Source of the DNA: Frondihabitans australicus
Lineage (GTDB): Bacteria > Actinomycetota > Actinomycetes > Actinomycetales > Microbacteriaceae
NCBI RefSeq assembly: GCF_003634555.1
Contig: NZ_RBKS01000001.1
Coordinates: 2,170,001-2,234,000 of the forward strand
Direction: 5' to 3'
DNA length: 64,000 bases
The translations under genes and the position numbers were made by a program. A model generated the notes under the pieces. It worked only from the letters and a program-made list of their open reading frames with translations, searched no databases and was not told the origin of the DNA. This document shows positions 44,646 to 55,099 of the stretch, piece by piece; the stretch's first letter is position 1; each line of letters starts with the position of its first letter.

Positions 44646-45563
44646 CTAAGCGTTCTGGGTGGTGGCGGCGACGTCGGCGTGCACGAGGGCGGCGGCGGTG
44701 TCGACCGCGGAGACGACGTCGTCGTCGGGCGGGTAGAGCAGGGTGCGGCCGACGGTCAGGCCGCGGACGCCGGGCTGGGCGAGGGCGTCGGCCCACCTGC
44801 CGTACGTCTCGTCGGGCCCGTCGGTCGGGTCGCCGCCGAGCAGCAGCGTCGGGAGCGTGGTCGCGGCCATGACGCGCTCCATGTCGTCGACGACGGGGAG
44901 CTTCAGCCAGCTGTAGGCGGTCGATTCGCCGAGGCCGGAGGCGATGGCGACGGACTTGATGACGGCTTCGGTCGAGAGGTCGTTCACGATCCTGCCGTCG
45001 ACCCAGTTCGACACGAACGGCTCGAGCATGATGGGCAGCTTCAGCGCGGCGGACTCGCTCACGGCGCGCGCCGTGGCCTCGATCGTCTCGGCGGTGCCGG
45101 CGTCTTCGAGGTTGATGCGCACGAGGAGCTTCGCGAAGTCGAGACCTGAGTCGACGATGCCGCGGGCCGAGTAGGCGGTGAAGCGATCGTCCATCTCGAA
45201 CGAGGCGCCCTGGAGTCCGCCTCGGTTCATCGAGCCGACGACTACCTTGCCGTCGAGGGCGCCCAGCAGCGCCAGGTCTTCGAGGACATCGGGGGTGCCG
45301 AGCACGCCGTCGACACCGGGCCGCTCGAGGGCGGCGACCAGGCGGCGCAGGAGCTCGCCCCTGTCGCTCATGGCCAGAGCATCCCCGCGAACCCCGAGTG
45401 CACCCCGGGCGGTGTGGTCGGCCGCGACGATGAAGAGCTTCCCGTCGCCCTCGAGGAGCGGGCGACGGACGCGGCTCGCCAGGGCGGCGCGGATGGCCTC
45501 GGGATCGGTCGCGCGGATCTCGCGGAGGCGAGCGATGTCGATGTCGGTGAGGCGATCAGACAT
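44646..45563 (-). CDS. Cgl0159-family aldolase, putative 2-deoxy-5-keto-gluconate-6-phosphate aldolase
   Basis: 305 residues of a DeoC/LacD-like beta-alpha barrel. KLFIVAADHTARGALGVRGD starts the barrel; a Lys in FAKLLVRINLED and another in YSWLKLPVVDDM are the likely active-site lysines, the second sitting where class I aldolases form the Schiff base. This family is found in inositol operons of Corynebacterium. No IolJ-type aldolase is in the window, so this protein is the best candidate for splitting the phosphorylated intermediate into dihydroxyacetone phosphate and malonate semialdehyde. It overlaps iolC by 8 bp. Confidence 0.82.
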   Translation of the reverse strand: MSDRLTDIDIARLREIRATDPEAIRAALASRVRRPLLEGDGKLFIVAADHTARGALGVRGDALAMSDRGELLRRLVAALERPGVDGVLGTPDVLEDLALLGALDGKVVVGSMNRGGLQGASFEMDDRFTAYSARGIVDSGLDFAKLLVRINLEDAGTAETIEATARAVSESAALKLPIMLEPFVSNWVDGRIVNDLSTEAVIKSVAIASGLGESTAYSWLKLPVVDDMERVMAATTLPTLLLGGDPTDGPDETYGRWADALAQPGVRGLTVGRTLLYPPDDDVVSAVDTAAALVHADVAATTQNA

Positions 45564-46548
45564 GAAGGGCCTCCTCCAGGACGGCCTCGACCTCGGCGGT
45601 CGTCGGCATGGCGGTCGAGCACTCGAACCGGGTGGCGACGATGCCGCCGGCGGCGTTGGCGAAGCGGAGGACGCGGTCGAGCGACCAGCCCTCGAGAAGC
45701 CCGTGGCAGAGGGCGCCGCCGAAGCCGTCGCCGGAGCCGAGCCCGTTGATCACGTCGACCAGGTGCGCGGGCACCTCGATCGACTCGTCCGCCGTCTTCG
45801 CGAGCACGCCCTTCGGGCCCTGCTTCACGATCGCCAGCTCGACGCCGCGTTCGAGCAGAGCGTCGGCGGCGCGATGCGGGTCGGTCTCGCCGACGGCGAT
45901 CTCGCACTCCTCGCGGTTGCCCACAGCGACCGTCACGTGCTCCAGGGCACGCGCGACCTCGCGGCTGGCGACCTCCGGCGACGCCCAGAACATCGGACGG
46001 TAGTCGAGGTCCAGGATCGTGAGCGGTCGCCTCCCCCGCGCCTCGTACGCGATGTGGTGCGCCTGCCGGCTCGGCTCCTCGGAGAGGCCGGTCACGGTCG
46101 TCCAGAAGATGCCGGCCCGCTCGATCGCCGCGAGGTCGAGGGACTTCGCCGTGATCATGAGGTCGGGGGCCTTGGGGGCGCGGTAGAAGTACAGCGGGAA
46201 GTCGTCGGGCGGGAAGATCTCGCAGAACGTCACCGGGGTGTTGAGGCCCGGCACCGTGTCGATGAAGCGGGTCGAGACGCCGAGCCGGTCGAGCTCCTGG
46301 ACGACGTAGCGGCCGAACGGGTCGGCGCCGGTCCGTGTGACGACGGCGGTCTCGCGGCCGTGACGCGACGCGGCGATGGCGACGTTGGTCGCGCTGCCGC
46401 CCACGGACTTCGAGAACGACTCGACCTGCTCGAGCGGGAGGCCGGACTGCTGCGGGTAGATGTCGACGCCCACGCGGCCCATGGTGATGACGTCGAAGCC
46501 GTCGCGGGCGGAAGTCTCCGCAGAGTCGATGATCGGTGACTGAGTCAT
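45556..46548 (-). CDS. iolC: 5-dehydro-2-deoxygluconokinase
   Basis: 330 residues of the PfkB/ribokinase fold. The start GFDVITMGRVGVDIYPQQSG and KSVGGSATNVAIAASRHG are typical of IolC; the C-terminal anion-hole and catalytic Asp are in VINGLGSGDGFGGALCHG (GSGD). It phosphorylates 2-deoxy-5-keto-gluconate at C6. First gene of the operon; an operator-containing promoter lies 50-85 bp upstream. Confidence 0.94.
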   Translation of the reverse strand: MTQSPIIDSAETSARDGFDVITMGRVGVDIYPQQSGLPLEQVESFSKSVGGSATNVAIAASRHGRETAVVTRTGADPFGRYVVQELDRLGVSTRFIDTVPGLNTPVTFCEIFPPDDFPLYFYRAPKAPDLMITAKSLDLAAIERAGIFWTTVTGLSEEPSRQAHHIAYEARGRRPLTILDLDYRPMFWASPEVASREVARALEHVTVAVGNREECEIAVGETDPHRAADALLERGVELAIVKQGPKGVLAKTADESIEVPAHLVDVINGLGSGDGFGGALCHGLLEGWSLDRVLRFANAAGGIVATRFECSTAMPTTAEVEAVLEEALHV

Positions 46549-46598
46549 ACCTCGGTGTACAACTTTCTGGCTCGGGGTCGAACTGGGCTGATGTCACG

Positions 46599-46633
46599 AG
46601 CGTACACGCATCATGGCTTAATGTCAGGACAAA
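46599..46633 (-). promoter_or_regulatory. Promoter and operator of the iolC operon
   Basis: On the minus strand: -35 TGACAT (46626-46621), 16-nt spacer, -10 TACGCT (46604-46599), leaving a leader of about 44 nt before iolC. The operator-like AATGTCAGGACAAA (46620-46633) overlaps the -35 box. On the plus strand the similarity to the transaldolase promoter extends to TAATGTC..(A/G)ACAAAGTT and then a GAG...TCCC block. Confidence 0.65.
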
Positions 46634-46748
46634 GTTTGCGACGAGTCCCGCGAGCGGCCTTCCCGGCCTTCTTCTCGGCCCGGATCGGGGTCGCCCGGCC
46701 CGCCGCCGAGCTCCCGGCGATGTCGGTGGCCCCTGTCACACTGCCACC

Positions 46749-47969
46749 ATGTCACCGGTCCTCGCACTGTTCCTCGGGCTTCTCGCAGGGCTCGTCCTGG
46801 GCGCCGTCGTCGGCCTCGCTCTGGGTCGAGCGCGCGCCGCCGCAGCGACCTCCACGGCCGCGGCGCTCGACGACCGGCTCCGGGCCGAGCAGGCCGCGCA
46901 CGAGCGGCAGATCGAGCTGCACGAGCAGCGGGTCGACGAGCTGCGCGATCGGCTGATGGCCGATGCCGAGGCCAGGGCCGCTCGCGAGGGCGGCGAGGGC
47001 CAGATCCTGCGAGCCCTCAGCCCGGTCGCTGAGAGCCTGCGCGCCGTGCAGCTCAAGGTGTCCGAGCTCGAGCAGCAGCGCCACCGGCAGCACGGCGAGA
47101 TCTCCGAGCAGCTCCGCAGCGCCGCAGACTCCGAGGAGCGCCTGCGGTCGACCGCGGAGTCGCTCGCGGCGGCGCTCAAGTCGAACAGCACCCGCGGAGT
47201 GTGGGGCGAGACCCAGCTCCGCAACGTCGTCGAGGCGGCAGGCCTCCTCGAACGGGTCGACTTCGACCTGCAGACCTCGATCTCGAACGACACCGGGGCG
47301 CGCCGCCCCGACATGGTCGTGCACCTGCCCGGCGGCAAGAACATCGCCGTCGACGCGAAGGTGCCGTTCACCGCCTACCTCGAGGCGTCGGCGATCGCCG
47401 TCACGGCGACCGGGGCGGACGGCGCACGGCGCGAGGCCCTCCTCCGCGAGCACGTCAAGGCGGTCCGCTCGCACGTCGACGCCCTCGCCGGCAAGAGCTA
47501 CTGGGCCGGGCTCGACTCGTCGCCCGAGCTGACGATCGCCTTCATCCCGAGCGAGTCTCTCGTGTCGTCGGCACTCGAGGCCGACCCGGCCCTGCTCGAC
47601 TACGCCTTCCAGCGCCGAGTGGCCCTCGCGTCACCGGTGACCCTGTGGTCGGTGCTCAAGACGGTCGCGTTCAGCTGGCAGCAGGACGTCGTGACGCAGG
47701 AGGCAAAACAGCTCTTCGACCTCAGCCGAGAGCTCTACGGCCGCATCTCGACGCTCGCCGGCCACGTCGACAAGCTCGGCCGGTCGCTGCGCTCGTCGGT
47801 GGCCGACTACAACCGGTTCGTCGGCTCGCTCGAGCGCCAGGTGCTGCCGTCGGCCCGGCGGCTCAGCATGCTCGACGAGGCGACGGTGCTGGCCGCTCCC
47901 GCCGCGCTCGACGACGTGCCGCGCGACCTCGCGGCCGTCGAGCTGACGTCGCAGCTCGACGGCGCCTAG
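46749..47969 (+). CDS. rmuC: DNA recombination protein RmuC
   Basis: 406 residues from ATG 46749. A transmembrane helix (about 4-24) is followed by a long coiled coil (about 35-140) and the RmuC core with NSTRGVWGETQLRNVVEAAG, RRPDMVVHLPGGKNIAVDAK (the PD-(D/E)xK-like nuclease site DMVV...DAK) and the distal helix SWQQDVVTQEAKQLFDLSRE. RmuC limits inversions at short inverted repeats in Escherichia coli. It is divergent from iolC and converges with glpX over hairpin A2. Confidence 0.92.
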   Translation: MSPVLALFLGLLAGLVLGAVVGLALGRARAAAATSTAAALDDRLRAEQAAHERQIELHEQRVDELRDRLMADAEARAAREGGEGQILRALSPVAESLRAVQLKVSELEQQRHRQHGEISEQLRSAADSEERLRSTAESLAAALKSNSTRGVWGETQLRNVVEAAGLLERVDFDLQTSISNDTGARRPDMVVHLPGGKNIAVDAKVPFTAYLEASAIAVTATGADGARREALLREHVKAVRSHVDALAGKSYWAGLDSSPELTIAFIPSESLVSSALEADPALLDYAFQRRVALASPVTLWSVLKTVAFSWQQDVVTQEAKQLFDLSRELYGRISTLAGHVDKLGRSLRSSVADYNRFVGSLERQVLPSARRLSMLDEATVLAAPAALDDVPRDLAAVELTSQLDGA

Positions 47970-47974
47970 CCCGG

Positions 47975-48040
47975 TTCCCCTCCCAAAAACGACTCTGCAC
48001 ACGCGATATGGCGTGTGCAGAGTCGTTTTTGGGAGGGGAA
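47975..48040. terminator. 30-bp perfect intergenic hairpin (family A, copy 2)
   Basis: Arms at 47975-48004 and 48011-48040 are fully complementary over 30 bp around a 6-nt loop (GATATG). The core CTCCCAAAAACGACTCTGC plus ACAC is the same as in 12462-12485 except for two G-to-A changes, each matched by a C-to-T change in the other arm. It lies 5 bp after the rmuC stop and 4 bp before the glpX stop, so it can terminate both genes; each arm carries a run of five A or five T. Confidence 0.85.
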
Positions 48041-48044
48041 GGGG

Positions 48045-49040
48045 TCAGTCCTCGCCGTACCACTTCGACTCGAGGTGGTCGGCGATCACGCGACGCTGGG
48101 TGCCCGAGTGCGAGCGCAGGATCAGCGACTCCGTCCGGATCATCCCGTTGCTGCGCTGCACCCCCGCGACGAGCGCCCCGTCCGTCACGCCCGTCGCCAC
48201 GAAGTACGTGTTGTCGCCCGTGACCAGGTCGTCCTGGTCGAGGATCCGGTCGAGGTCGTGGCCCGCATCGAGGGCCTTCTGCCGCTCCTCGTCGTCCTTC
48301 GGCTTGAGCCGACCCTGGATCACACCTCCGAGGGCCTTCACGGCGCACGCCGTGATGATGCCCTCGGGGGTGCCGCCGACGCCGACGCACATGTCGATCC
48401 GGCTGTCGGGGCGGGCGGCGTTGATGCCACCGGCCACGTCACCGTCCAGGAGCAGACGAGTGCCTGCTCCTGCCGCCCGGATGTCGGCGATCAGCTGCTT
48501 GTGGCGAGGGCGGTCGAGCACGGCGATCTGCATCTCTTCGACCGGGATGTTCTTCGCGGCCGCGAGGGCTCGGATGTTCTCGCCGATCGGCTTGGCGAGG
48601 TCGATGACGCCCTTCCCCTCGCGCCCGGTGACGATCTTGTCCATGTAGAAGACCGCGCTCGGGTCGTACATGGTGCCGCGATCCGACACCGCGATCACGC
48701 TCACCGCGTTCATGCGACCCGTGGCCGTGAGAGACGTGCCGTCGATCGGGTCGACGGCGATGTCGAACGACGCACCGTTGCCGGTACCGACGTGCTCGCC
48801 GTTGAAGAGCATCGGCGCTGCGTCTTTCTCGCCCTCGCCGATCACCACGACGCCGTCGAAGTCGACCGTGCCGAGGAACTTCCGCATCGCATCGACCGCC
48901 GCCCCGTCGGCCAGGTTCTTCTCACCGCGGCCGATCCACGGAGCTGCCCGGATCGCCGCGGCCTCCGTCGCCCGCACCAACTCCATCCCCAGGTTGCGAT
49001 CGGGATGCGAGAACAGGGTGCCGGTATCGGTGGAAGTCAT
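48045..49040 (-). CDS. glpX: class II fructose-1,6-bisphosphatase
   Basis: 331 residues. Metal-binding acidic residues lie in GEGEKDAAPMLFNGEHVGTG and IAVDPIDGTSLTA (the DPIDGT motif of the FBPase/inositol phosphatase superfamily); VGGTPEGIITACAVKALGG completes the GlpX signature. It hydrolyses fructose 1,6-bisphosphate in gluconeogenesis and is divergent from fba, the aldolase that makes its substrate, so the two gluconeogenic steps share a 176-bp control region. Confidence 0.95.
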   Translation of the reverse strand: MTSTDTGTLFSHPDRNLGMELVRATEAAAIRAAPWIGRGEKNLADGAAVDAMRKFLGTVDFDGVVVIGEGEKDAAPMLFNGEHVGTGNGASFDIAVDPIDGTSLTATGRMNAVSVIAVSDRGTMYDPSAVFYMDKIVTGREGKGVIDLAKPIGENIRALAAAKNIPVEEMQIAVLDRPRHKQLIADIRAAGAGTRLLLDGDVAGGINAARPDSRIDMCVGVGGTPEGIITACAVKALGGVIQGRLKPKDDEERQKALDAGHDLDRILDQDDLVTGDNTYFVATGVTDGALVAGVQRSNGMIRTESLILRSHSGTQRRVIADHLESKWYGED

Positions 49041-49175
49041 ATTCCGAACTTTACTAGGCCTGTGTGTCGGGGTGATTGCGCGGCGGTGACCCGCCGGAGG
49101 CCGCCGCGTTCCGCAGCTCCTGCGACCGTCGTCAGGCGCTCCGGCGAGGGTCTCCGAGGCCTAGAGTTGGAGTGT

Positions 49176-49194
49176 CTGGGCTTCTCACGCCCAG
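49176..49194 (+). promoter_or_regulatory. Hairpin in the fba leader
   Basis: CTGGGC (49176-49181) and GCCCAG (49189-49194) pair over 6 bp around TTCTCAC, 22 bp before the fba ATG and just before the GAAGGAGAA Shine-Dalgarno. It may stabilise the mRNA or be a binding site for a regulator. Confidence 0.4.
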
Positions 49195-49216
49195 GGCCGT
49201 CTACGAAGGAGAAGCC

Positions 49217-50245
<1,029 letters not shown>

Positions 50246-50350
50246 GCCCAGCCCGGCCGAGGTCGGAGGGCCGGGCAGCCGTTTCGGTGCCCGGGTCGAC
50301 GGCCGCGGCGCCCGTGTCACGTGCCTCGGCGGCGGGGTCAGGCGCCCGGC

Positions 50351-51046
50351 TCAGCCGCCGGTGATGGCCCGGGCGACCGCGGGGTCGGTGAGCAGCACCG
50401 CTGTCACCGCGATCGCCGTGGCGAAGCGGAACGCCAGCCCCACGATCAGCAGCGGCGCCCACGCGTTGAGCCCGCGGGTCAGCCGGCGGATCGACCAGAT
50501 CGCGACGACGAGGAAGACCGCCATCCCGCCGATCGCCGCGACGTAGCCGACGACGCTCAGCCCGTCGCTGTTCGTGAAGTGCGTGACGGGGTAGCCGAGA
50601 GAGGTGAACAGCGACAGCTGCGACGCCGCGAACGTCTTCACCGACAGCACCGCCGAGACGACCATGTAGAGGCCGAGACCGAGAAGCATGAACGTCGCCG
50701 GGCGATTGAACGGCCGATAGCGGTACGGCGCGGGCGGCGCGCCGGGCACCGGTCGGCCCGTGGGCGGCGGGGCGTCGAACCGCGGCTGCTCGCCCGACCT
50801 CGGCTGCTGGCCCGACCTCGTCTGCTGATCTGGGCGGCGGAGGTCGGTCGTCACGGGCGACGCGGGCACGGCGAATTCGGCGCCGGGCAGTGACTCGGGC
50901 GCAGGATCAGCCGGCGGCCGCACGGGGCTGACCCATCCGGGCGGCGCGTACTCGCCGTACCCCGGTGCCGGGGTCCCCTCGACGCGGTCGGGCACCCGCT
51001 CGCCCCACCGGGGTGCGTCGTGCTTCTGCCGCTCGGCGTCGGTCAT
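50351..51046 (-). CDS. membrane protein with proline-rich N-terminus (possibly DUF6264)
   Basis: 231 residues. The N-terminal 105 residues are disordered and rich in Pro, Gly, Arg and Gln, with short repeats of RSG(Q/E)QPR (plus-strand DNA repeat CCCGACCTCGGCTGCTG, about 50786-50826). Four hydrophobic helices follow (near 113-133, 158-178, 190-207 and 210-228). The ATG overlaps the ispH stop (ATGA), so it is co-translated with ispH. No function known. Confidence 0.75.
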   Translation of the reverse strand: MTDAERQKHDAPRWGERVPDRVEGTPAPGYGEYAPPGWVSPVRPPADPAPESLPGAEFAVPASPVTTDLRRPDQQTRSGQQPRSGEQPRFDAPPPTGRPVPGAPPAPYRYRPFNRPATFMLLGLGLYMVVSAVLSVKTFAASQLSLFTSLGYPVTHFTNSDGLSVVGYVAAIGGMAVFLVVAIWSIRRLTRGLNAWAPLLIVGLAFRFATAIAVTAVLLTDPAVARAITGG

Positions 51047-52116
51047 CGGGTGCGGCCTCCGAGCGCCCGGGAGTCCGTTGCTCCTGCGGAGTCCTTCCGG
51101 AGCTCTTTGGGCAGGGAGAACATGAGGTCTTCCTCGGCAGTGACCACTTCGCCGACGTCGCCGTAGCCGGCGTCGGCGAGCTCGGCGAGGACCTCCTGCA
51201 CGAGCACCTCGGGCACCGACGCGCCGGAGGTGACGCCGACCGTGGCGACGCCGTCGAGCCACTCCTGCCGGATCTCGGACGAGTAGTCGACCCGGTACGC
51301 GGCCTTCGCGCCGTACTCGAGGGCCACCTCGACGAGACGGACGCTGTTGGACGAGTTGGCGCTGCCCACCACGATGACGAGGTCGGCGTCGGCTGCGACC
51401 TTCTTGATGGCGACCTGGCGGTTCTGCGTGGCGTAGCAGATGTCGTCCGACGGAGGGTTCTGGATGTTCGGGAACCGCTCGCGGAGCTTCTGGACCGTCT
51501 GCATCGTCTCGTCGACGCTCAGCGTGGTCTGCGACAGCCAGACGAGGTTGTCGGGGTCGTCGACGACGAGCGAGTCGACCTCGTCGGGGCTCTGCACGAG
51601 CGTCGTGCGCTCGGGGGCGTGACCCATGGTGCCCTCGACCTCCTCGTGGCCGGCGTGGCCGATGAGGATGATGTGCTGGTCCTGTTTGGCGAAGCGGAGC
51701 GCCTCGCGGTGCACCTTCGTGACCAGCGGACAGGTCGCGTCGATCGACTTCAGGCCGCGGTCGGCGGCGCCCTGCACCACCGACGGCGCGACGCCGTGGG
51801 CGCTGAAGACGACGTGCGACCCCTCGGGCACCTCGTCGACCTCGTCGACGAAGACGGCGCCCTTCTGCTCGAGCGTGGAGACGACGTGGACGTTGTGGAC
51901 GATCTGCTTGCGCACGTAGACGGGAGACCCGTAGTGCTCGAGAGCCTTCTCGACGGCGATGACGGCGCGATCGACACCCGCGCAGTAGCCACGGGGAGCC
52001 GCCAGCAGCACGCGTTTGGCGCCGCTGACGGGGGTATCCTTTAGCCTGTTTCGCACCGCGGGAACACGCGGCGTCGGGAGATCGATGGCGAGAGCGCCAT
52101 TGGTAATTCGGCTCAC
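51043..52116 (-). CDS. ispH: 4-hydroxy-3-methylbut-2-enyl diphosphate reductase
   Basis: 357 residues from GTG 52116. The three Fe-S cysteines are in [24 protein letters not shown] and [11 protein letters not shown]; substrate His residues are in IVHNVHVVS and [13 protein letters not shown], and the Glu-Ser-Asn triad in [18 protein letters not shown]. It is the last enzyme of the non-mevalonate isoprenoid pathway, giving IPP and DMAPP used by the cis-prenyltransferase at 60074. Divergent from xseA across 48 bp. Confidence 0.95.
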   Translation of the reverse strand: MSRITNGALAIDLPTPRVPAVRNRLKDTPVSGAKRVLLAAPRGYCAGVDRAVIAVEKALEHYGSPVYVRKQIVHNVHVVSTLEQKGAVFVDEVDEVPEGSHVVFSAHGVAPSVVQGAADRGLKSIDATCPLVTKVHREALRFAKQDQHIILIGHAGHEEVEGTMGHAPERTTLVQSPDEVDSLVVDDPDNLVWLSQTTLSVDETMQTVQKLRERFPNIQNPPSDDICYATQNRQVAIKKVAADADLVIVVGSANSSNSVRLVEVALEYGAKAAYRVDYSSEIRQEWLDGVATVGVTSGASVPEVLVQEVLAELADAGYGDVGEVVTAEEDLMFSLPKELRKDSAGATDSRALGGRTR

Positions 52117-52164
52117 ACGGCAATAGTAGGCGAGCCGTCTGCACGCCCACCCTGGAGGTCCTGC

Positions 52165-53496
52165 TTGACGATCGTCACGCCGCCGCCCACCGCCGAGAGC
52201 CCGTGGCCGGTCGGCCTCTTCGCCGGCAAGATCCGTGACTGGATCGACCGCCTGGGCACGGCCTGGGTCGAGGGCGAGATCACGCAGTGGAACGTCGCGG
52301 GCGGCAACGTCTACGGCAAGCTCAAAGACCTCGAGATCGACGCGACCGTCTCGTTCTCGGTGTGGTCGAGTGTTCGGGGCAGGATCCCTGCCGACCTCAA
52401 ACAGGGCGACCGTGTCATCGCGGCCATGAAGCCGAACTTCTGGGTCAAGGGCGGCTCGCTCACGATGCAGGTCTTCGACATGCGCCACGTGGGCCTCGGC
52501 GACCTCCTCGAACGACTCGAGCGCCTGCGCCAGACGCTCACGGCCGAGGGCCTGTTCGCGCCCGAGCGGAAGCGCCCGCTGCCCTTCCTCCCGCAGCGCA
52601 TCGGCCTCATCACCGGGAAGGACAGCGACGCCGAGAAGGACGTCCTCCGCAACGCGCAGCTGCGCTGGCCGTCGGTCCAGTTCTGCGTGGTCCACGCCGC
52701 CGTCCAGGGCGAACGGATGGTCGCCGAGGTGACGGCGGCCCTGCTCGAGCTCGACGCCGACCCCGAGGTCGACGTCATCATCGTCGCCCGCGGCGGCGGC
52801 GACTTCCAGAACCTGCTCGGCTTCAGCGACGAGGGCCTGATCCGCGCGGCCGCTGCGGCCACCACCCCGATCGTCAGCGCCATCGGCCACGAGAACGACC
52901 GCCCACTGCTCGACGACGTCGCCGACCTCCGCGCCTCCACGCCCACCGATGCCGCCAAGCGCGTCGTCCCCGACGTCGGGGAAGAGCTGCTGCGGGTGCA
53001 GCAGGCGCGCGCCCGCATGTCACAGCGACTCACGAACCTGATCGGCGTCGAGATCGACCGGCTGGGGCAGTTCCGCTCGCGCCCGGTGCTCGCGAACCCG
53101 CAGACCCTGATCGACGTCCGCGCCGACGAACTGGTGCGCTGGGTCGCCCGCAGCGAGGAGCTCCTGCAGCGGGCGATCGAGCGCGGCACCACGAGACTCG
53201 CCGAGCTAACCGGGCGACTGCGCGCGCTCTCCCCCGAGTCGACCCTGCGGCGCGGGTACTCGATCGCTCAGCTGCCGTCGGGGGCGATCCTGCGCGACGG
53301 GGCCGAGGCTCCTGCGGGCACCGACCTGGTGCTCACCCTCGCGACCGGTGCCCTCGGGGCGACCAGCACGGGTCCGTTGACCGGCGGCAGCGCCTCGTCG
53401 ACCGACGGCTCGGCCTCACTGACAGACGGCTCGGCCTCACTGACAGACGGCTCGGAGACGAGCGACCCCGCCCCCACCTCGACCCCCGCTCGTTAG
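52165..53496 (+). CDS. xseA: exodeoxyribonuclease VII large subunit
   Basis: 443 residues, starting at TTG 52165 after GGAGGT. An OB-fold (about 15-110, [20 protein letters not shown]) is followed by the catalytic domain with [37 protein letters not shown] and [20 protein letters not shown], and a coiled coil (about 280-380) leading to the [15 protein letters not shown] closing motif. The last 45 residues are an added Ser/Thr/Asp-rich tail with a short tandem repeat. With XseB it degrades single-stranded DNA. Confidence 0.95.
   Translation: MTIVTPPPTAESPWPVGLFAGKIRDWIDRLGTAWVEGEITQWNVAGGNVYGKLKDLEIDATVSFSVWSSVRGRIPADLKQGDRVIAAMKPNFWVKGGSLTMQVFDMRHVGLGDLLERLERLRQTLTAEGLFAPERKRPLPFLPQRIGLITGKDSDAEKDVLRNAQLRWPSVQFCVVHAAVQGERMVAEVTAALLELDADPEVDVIIVARGGGDFQNLLGFSDEGLIRAAAAATTPIVSAIGHENDRPLLDDVADLRASTPTDAAKRVVPDVGEELLRVQQARARMSQRLTNLIGVEIDRLGQFRSRPVLANPQTLIDVRADELVRWVARSEELLQRAIERGTTRLAELTGRLRALSPESTLRRGYSIAQLPSGAILRDGAEAPAGTDLVLTLATGALGATSTGPLTGGSASSTDGSASLTDGSASLTDGSETSDPAPTSTPAR
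53401..53455 (+). repeat. 21-bp tandem repeat at the 3' end of xseA
   Basis: About 2.6 copies of a 21-bp unit (first copy 53401-53421, second 53422-53442, part of a third to 53455), coding for repeated (S/L)TDGSAS. Only two positions differ between the first two copies. In-frame repeats of this sort can change tail length by slippage. Confidence 0.8.
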
Positions 53497-53505
53497 GATT
53501 GCACC

Positions 53506-53736
53506 GTGGCCCAGAACCCCGCCTCCGACCTCGTCGACGTCTCGTCGCTCTCGTATGAGCAGGCGCGCGACGAGCTCGTCAGCGTCGTCACCGAGCTCGA
53601 GCAGGGCTCGTCGACGCTCGAGCGGTCGCTCGCACTGTGGGAGCGCGGCGAAGCCCTCGCGGCGCGCTGCGAGGAGTGGCTTCTCGGCGCGAAAGAGCGC
53701 CTCGAGAAGGCTCGACGGGCACAGGCCGACGCATGA
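53506..53736 (+). CDS. xseB: exodeoxyribonuclease VII small subunit
   Basis: 76 residues from GTG 53506, 9 bp after xseA. The helical hairpin [20 protein letters not shown] and [20 protein letters not shown] is the XseB signature. Its stop overlaps the ATG of the DUF4245 gene (ATGA). It binds the coiled coil of XseA. Confidence 0.95.
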   Translation: MAQNPASDLVDVSSLSYEQARDELVSVVTELEQGSSTLERSLALWERGEALAARCEEWLLGAKERLEKARRAQADA

Positions 53737-54392
53737 CGACCCCCGCTCCCAAGCTCGGTCCGCAGAAGCAGCCCCGCGTCGTCGCCGAGCTCGGCCGGCC
53801 AGAGACGCCGGAGGAGACCGCCTACCGCAAGGCCCAGTCGTCGCGCGCGCACCGGATGAACCAGACCACGAAGAATCTCGTGCTCTCGCTCATCGCGTCG
53901 GTCGCGCTGCTCGTCGTGATCGTCCTGATCGTGCCGCGGCCGACGTCGTCCGACGTGAAAGACGTGGACTACCGGCAGATCGCCTCGCAGGCGCAGCAGC
54001 AGGTCTCGGTGCCGCTCGCCTCGCCGAAGCTGCCCTCGTCGTGGAAGGCCAACGACGCCGAGATCAAGCCGGCCGGAGCAGACGGGGTCCAGAGCTGGTA
54101 CATCGGCCTCATCACCCCCGACACGCAGTTCATCGGGCTGACGCAGGGCATCAACGCCAACGACACCTGGGTCGCCGACCAGCTCGACGAGACCGCGCAG
54201 ACGACCGTGGCGACCGTCGACGGCGTCGCCTGGGACGTCTACGACCGCCGCAGCCAGTCGAGCACCGGGAACTTCGCGTACGCGATGGTCGCCACGATCG
54301 GCACGAGCACCGTGGTGCTGTCCGGCACCGCATCGACACCGCAGTTCGACCTCGTCGCGAGGCAGGTCGTCACCGAGCTGGAGACGAAGTGA
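53733..54392 (+). CDS. DUF4245 membrane-anchored protein
   Basis: 219 residues from ATG 53733. A cytoplasmic basic tail (1-46) precedes one transmembrane helix (about 47-69, [20 protein letters not shown]), and an extracytoplasmic domain of about 150 residues with [40 protein letters not shown] and closing helix follows. DUF4245 proteins occur beside xseB in many actinobacteria; function is unknown. It overlaps both neighbours by 4 bp, so the block xseA-xseB-DUF4245-carbonic anhydrase is one operon. Confidence 0.88.
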   Translation: MTTPAPKLGPQKQPRVVAELGRPETPEETAYRKAQSSRAHRMNQTTKNLVLSLIASVALLVVIVLIVPRPTSSDVKDVDYRQIASQAQQQVSVPLASPKLPSSWKANDAEIKPAGADGVQSWYIGLITPDTQFIGLTQGINANDTWVADQLDETAQTTVATVDGVAWDVYDRRSQSSTGNFAYAMVATIGTSTVVLSGTASTPQFDLVARQVVTELETK

Positions 54393-55030
54393 GCGAACAC
54401 GAGAGCGCGGGCCTCAGCCCCCGCGACGCCTGGGCCACCCTCGCCGAGGGCAACGAGCGCTTCATCGCGGGCGAGCCCGCGCACCCCCACCAGGGCGTCG
54501 ACCGCCGCGACGAGCTGACCGGCGGCCAGCAGCCCATCGCAGCGATCCTCGGCTGCTCCGACTCTCGAGTGACGCCCGAGATCGTCTTCGACACCGGCCT
54601 CGGCGACGTCTTCGTGACGCGCAACGCCGGGCAGGTCGTGAGCGACAGCGTCCTCGGCACTCTCGAGTACGCCGTCGGCGTCCTCGGCGTCCCCGTGATC
54701 GTCGTCCTCGGCCACTCGAGCTGCGGCGCGGTCGCCGCGGCCATCGGCCAGGCCGGTCCGGAGCCCGCGGAGCTCTCGTTCCACCTGCAGGGTCTCATCG
54801 CGCAGATCGTGCCCGACGTGGCGAAGGCCCGCGGCGGCTCGGCCGAGGGCGGTGCGCCGGATCCTGCGACCGTGGGCCACACGCACGTCGAGTCGTCGGT
54901 GGGAGCCCTGCTCGAGAAGTCGATCGTCATCAGCGATGCAGTCGCCGGCGGTACCGTGGCCGTGATCGGGGCGACCTACGACCTCGCCACCGGCCGCGTC
55001 GATCCGCACACGGTGGTCGGAACCCTCTGA
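54389..55030 (+). CDS. beta-class carbonic anhydrase
   Basis: 213 residues from GTG 54389, overlapping the DUF4245 stop by 4 bp. Zinc ligands are Cys and Asp in GCSDSRVTPEI and His and Cys in LGHSSCGAVAAAI. It interconverts CO2 and bicarbonate in the cytosol, supplying carboxylases. FVTRNAGQVVSDSVLGTLEY matches the clade common in actinobacteria. Confidence 0.94.
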   Translation: MSEHESAGLSPRDAWATLAEGNERFIAGEPAHPHQGVDRRDELTGGQQPIAAILGCSDSRVTPEIVFDTGLGDVFVTRNAGQVVSDSVLGTLEYAVGVLGVPVIVVLGHSSCGAVAAAIGQAGPEPAELSFHLQGLIAQIVPDVAKARGGSAEGGAPDPATVGHTHVESSVGALLEKSIVISDAVAGGTVAVIGATYDLATGRVDPHTVVGTL

Positions 55031-55099
55031 CCCCGCACCTCTGACCACACCCGCGCCCGGCACCCGCTCGGCGCGAATCCACGAAAGGACCACAGCGAC

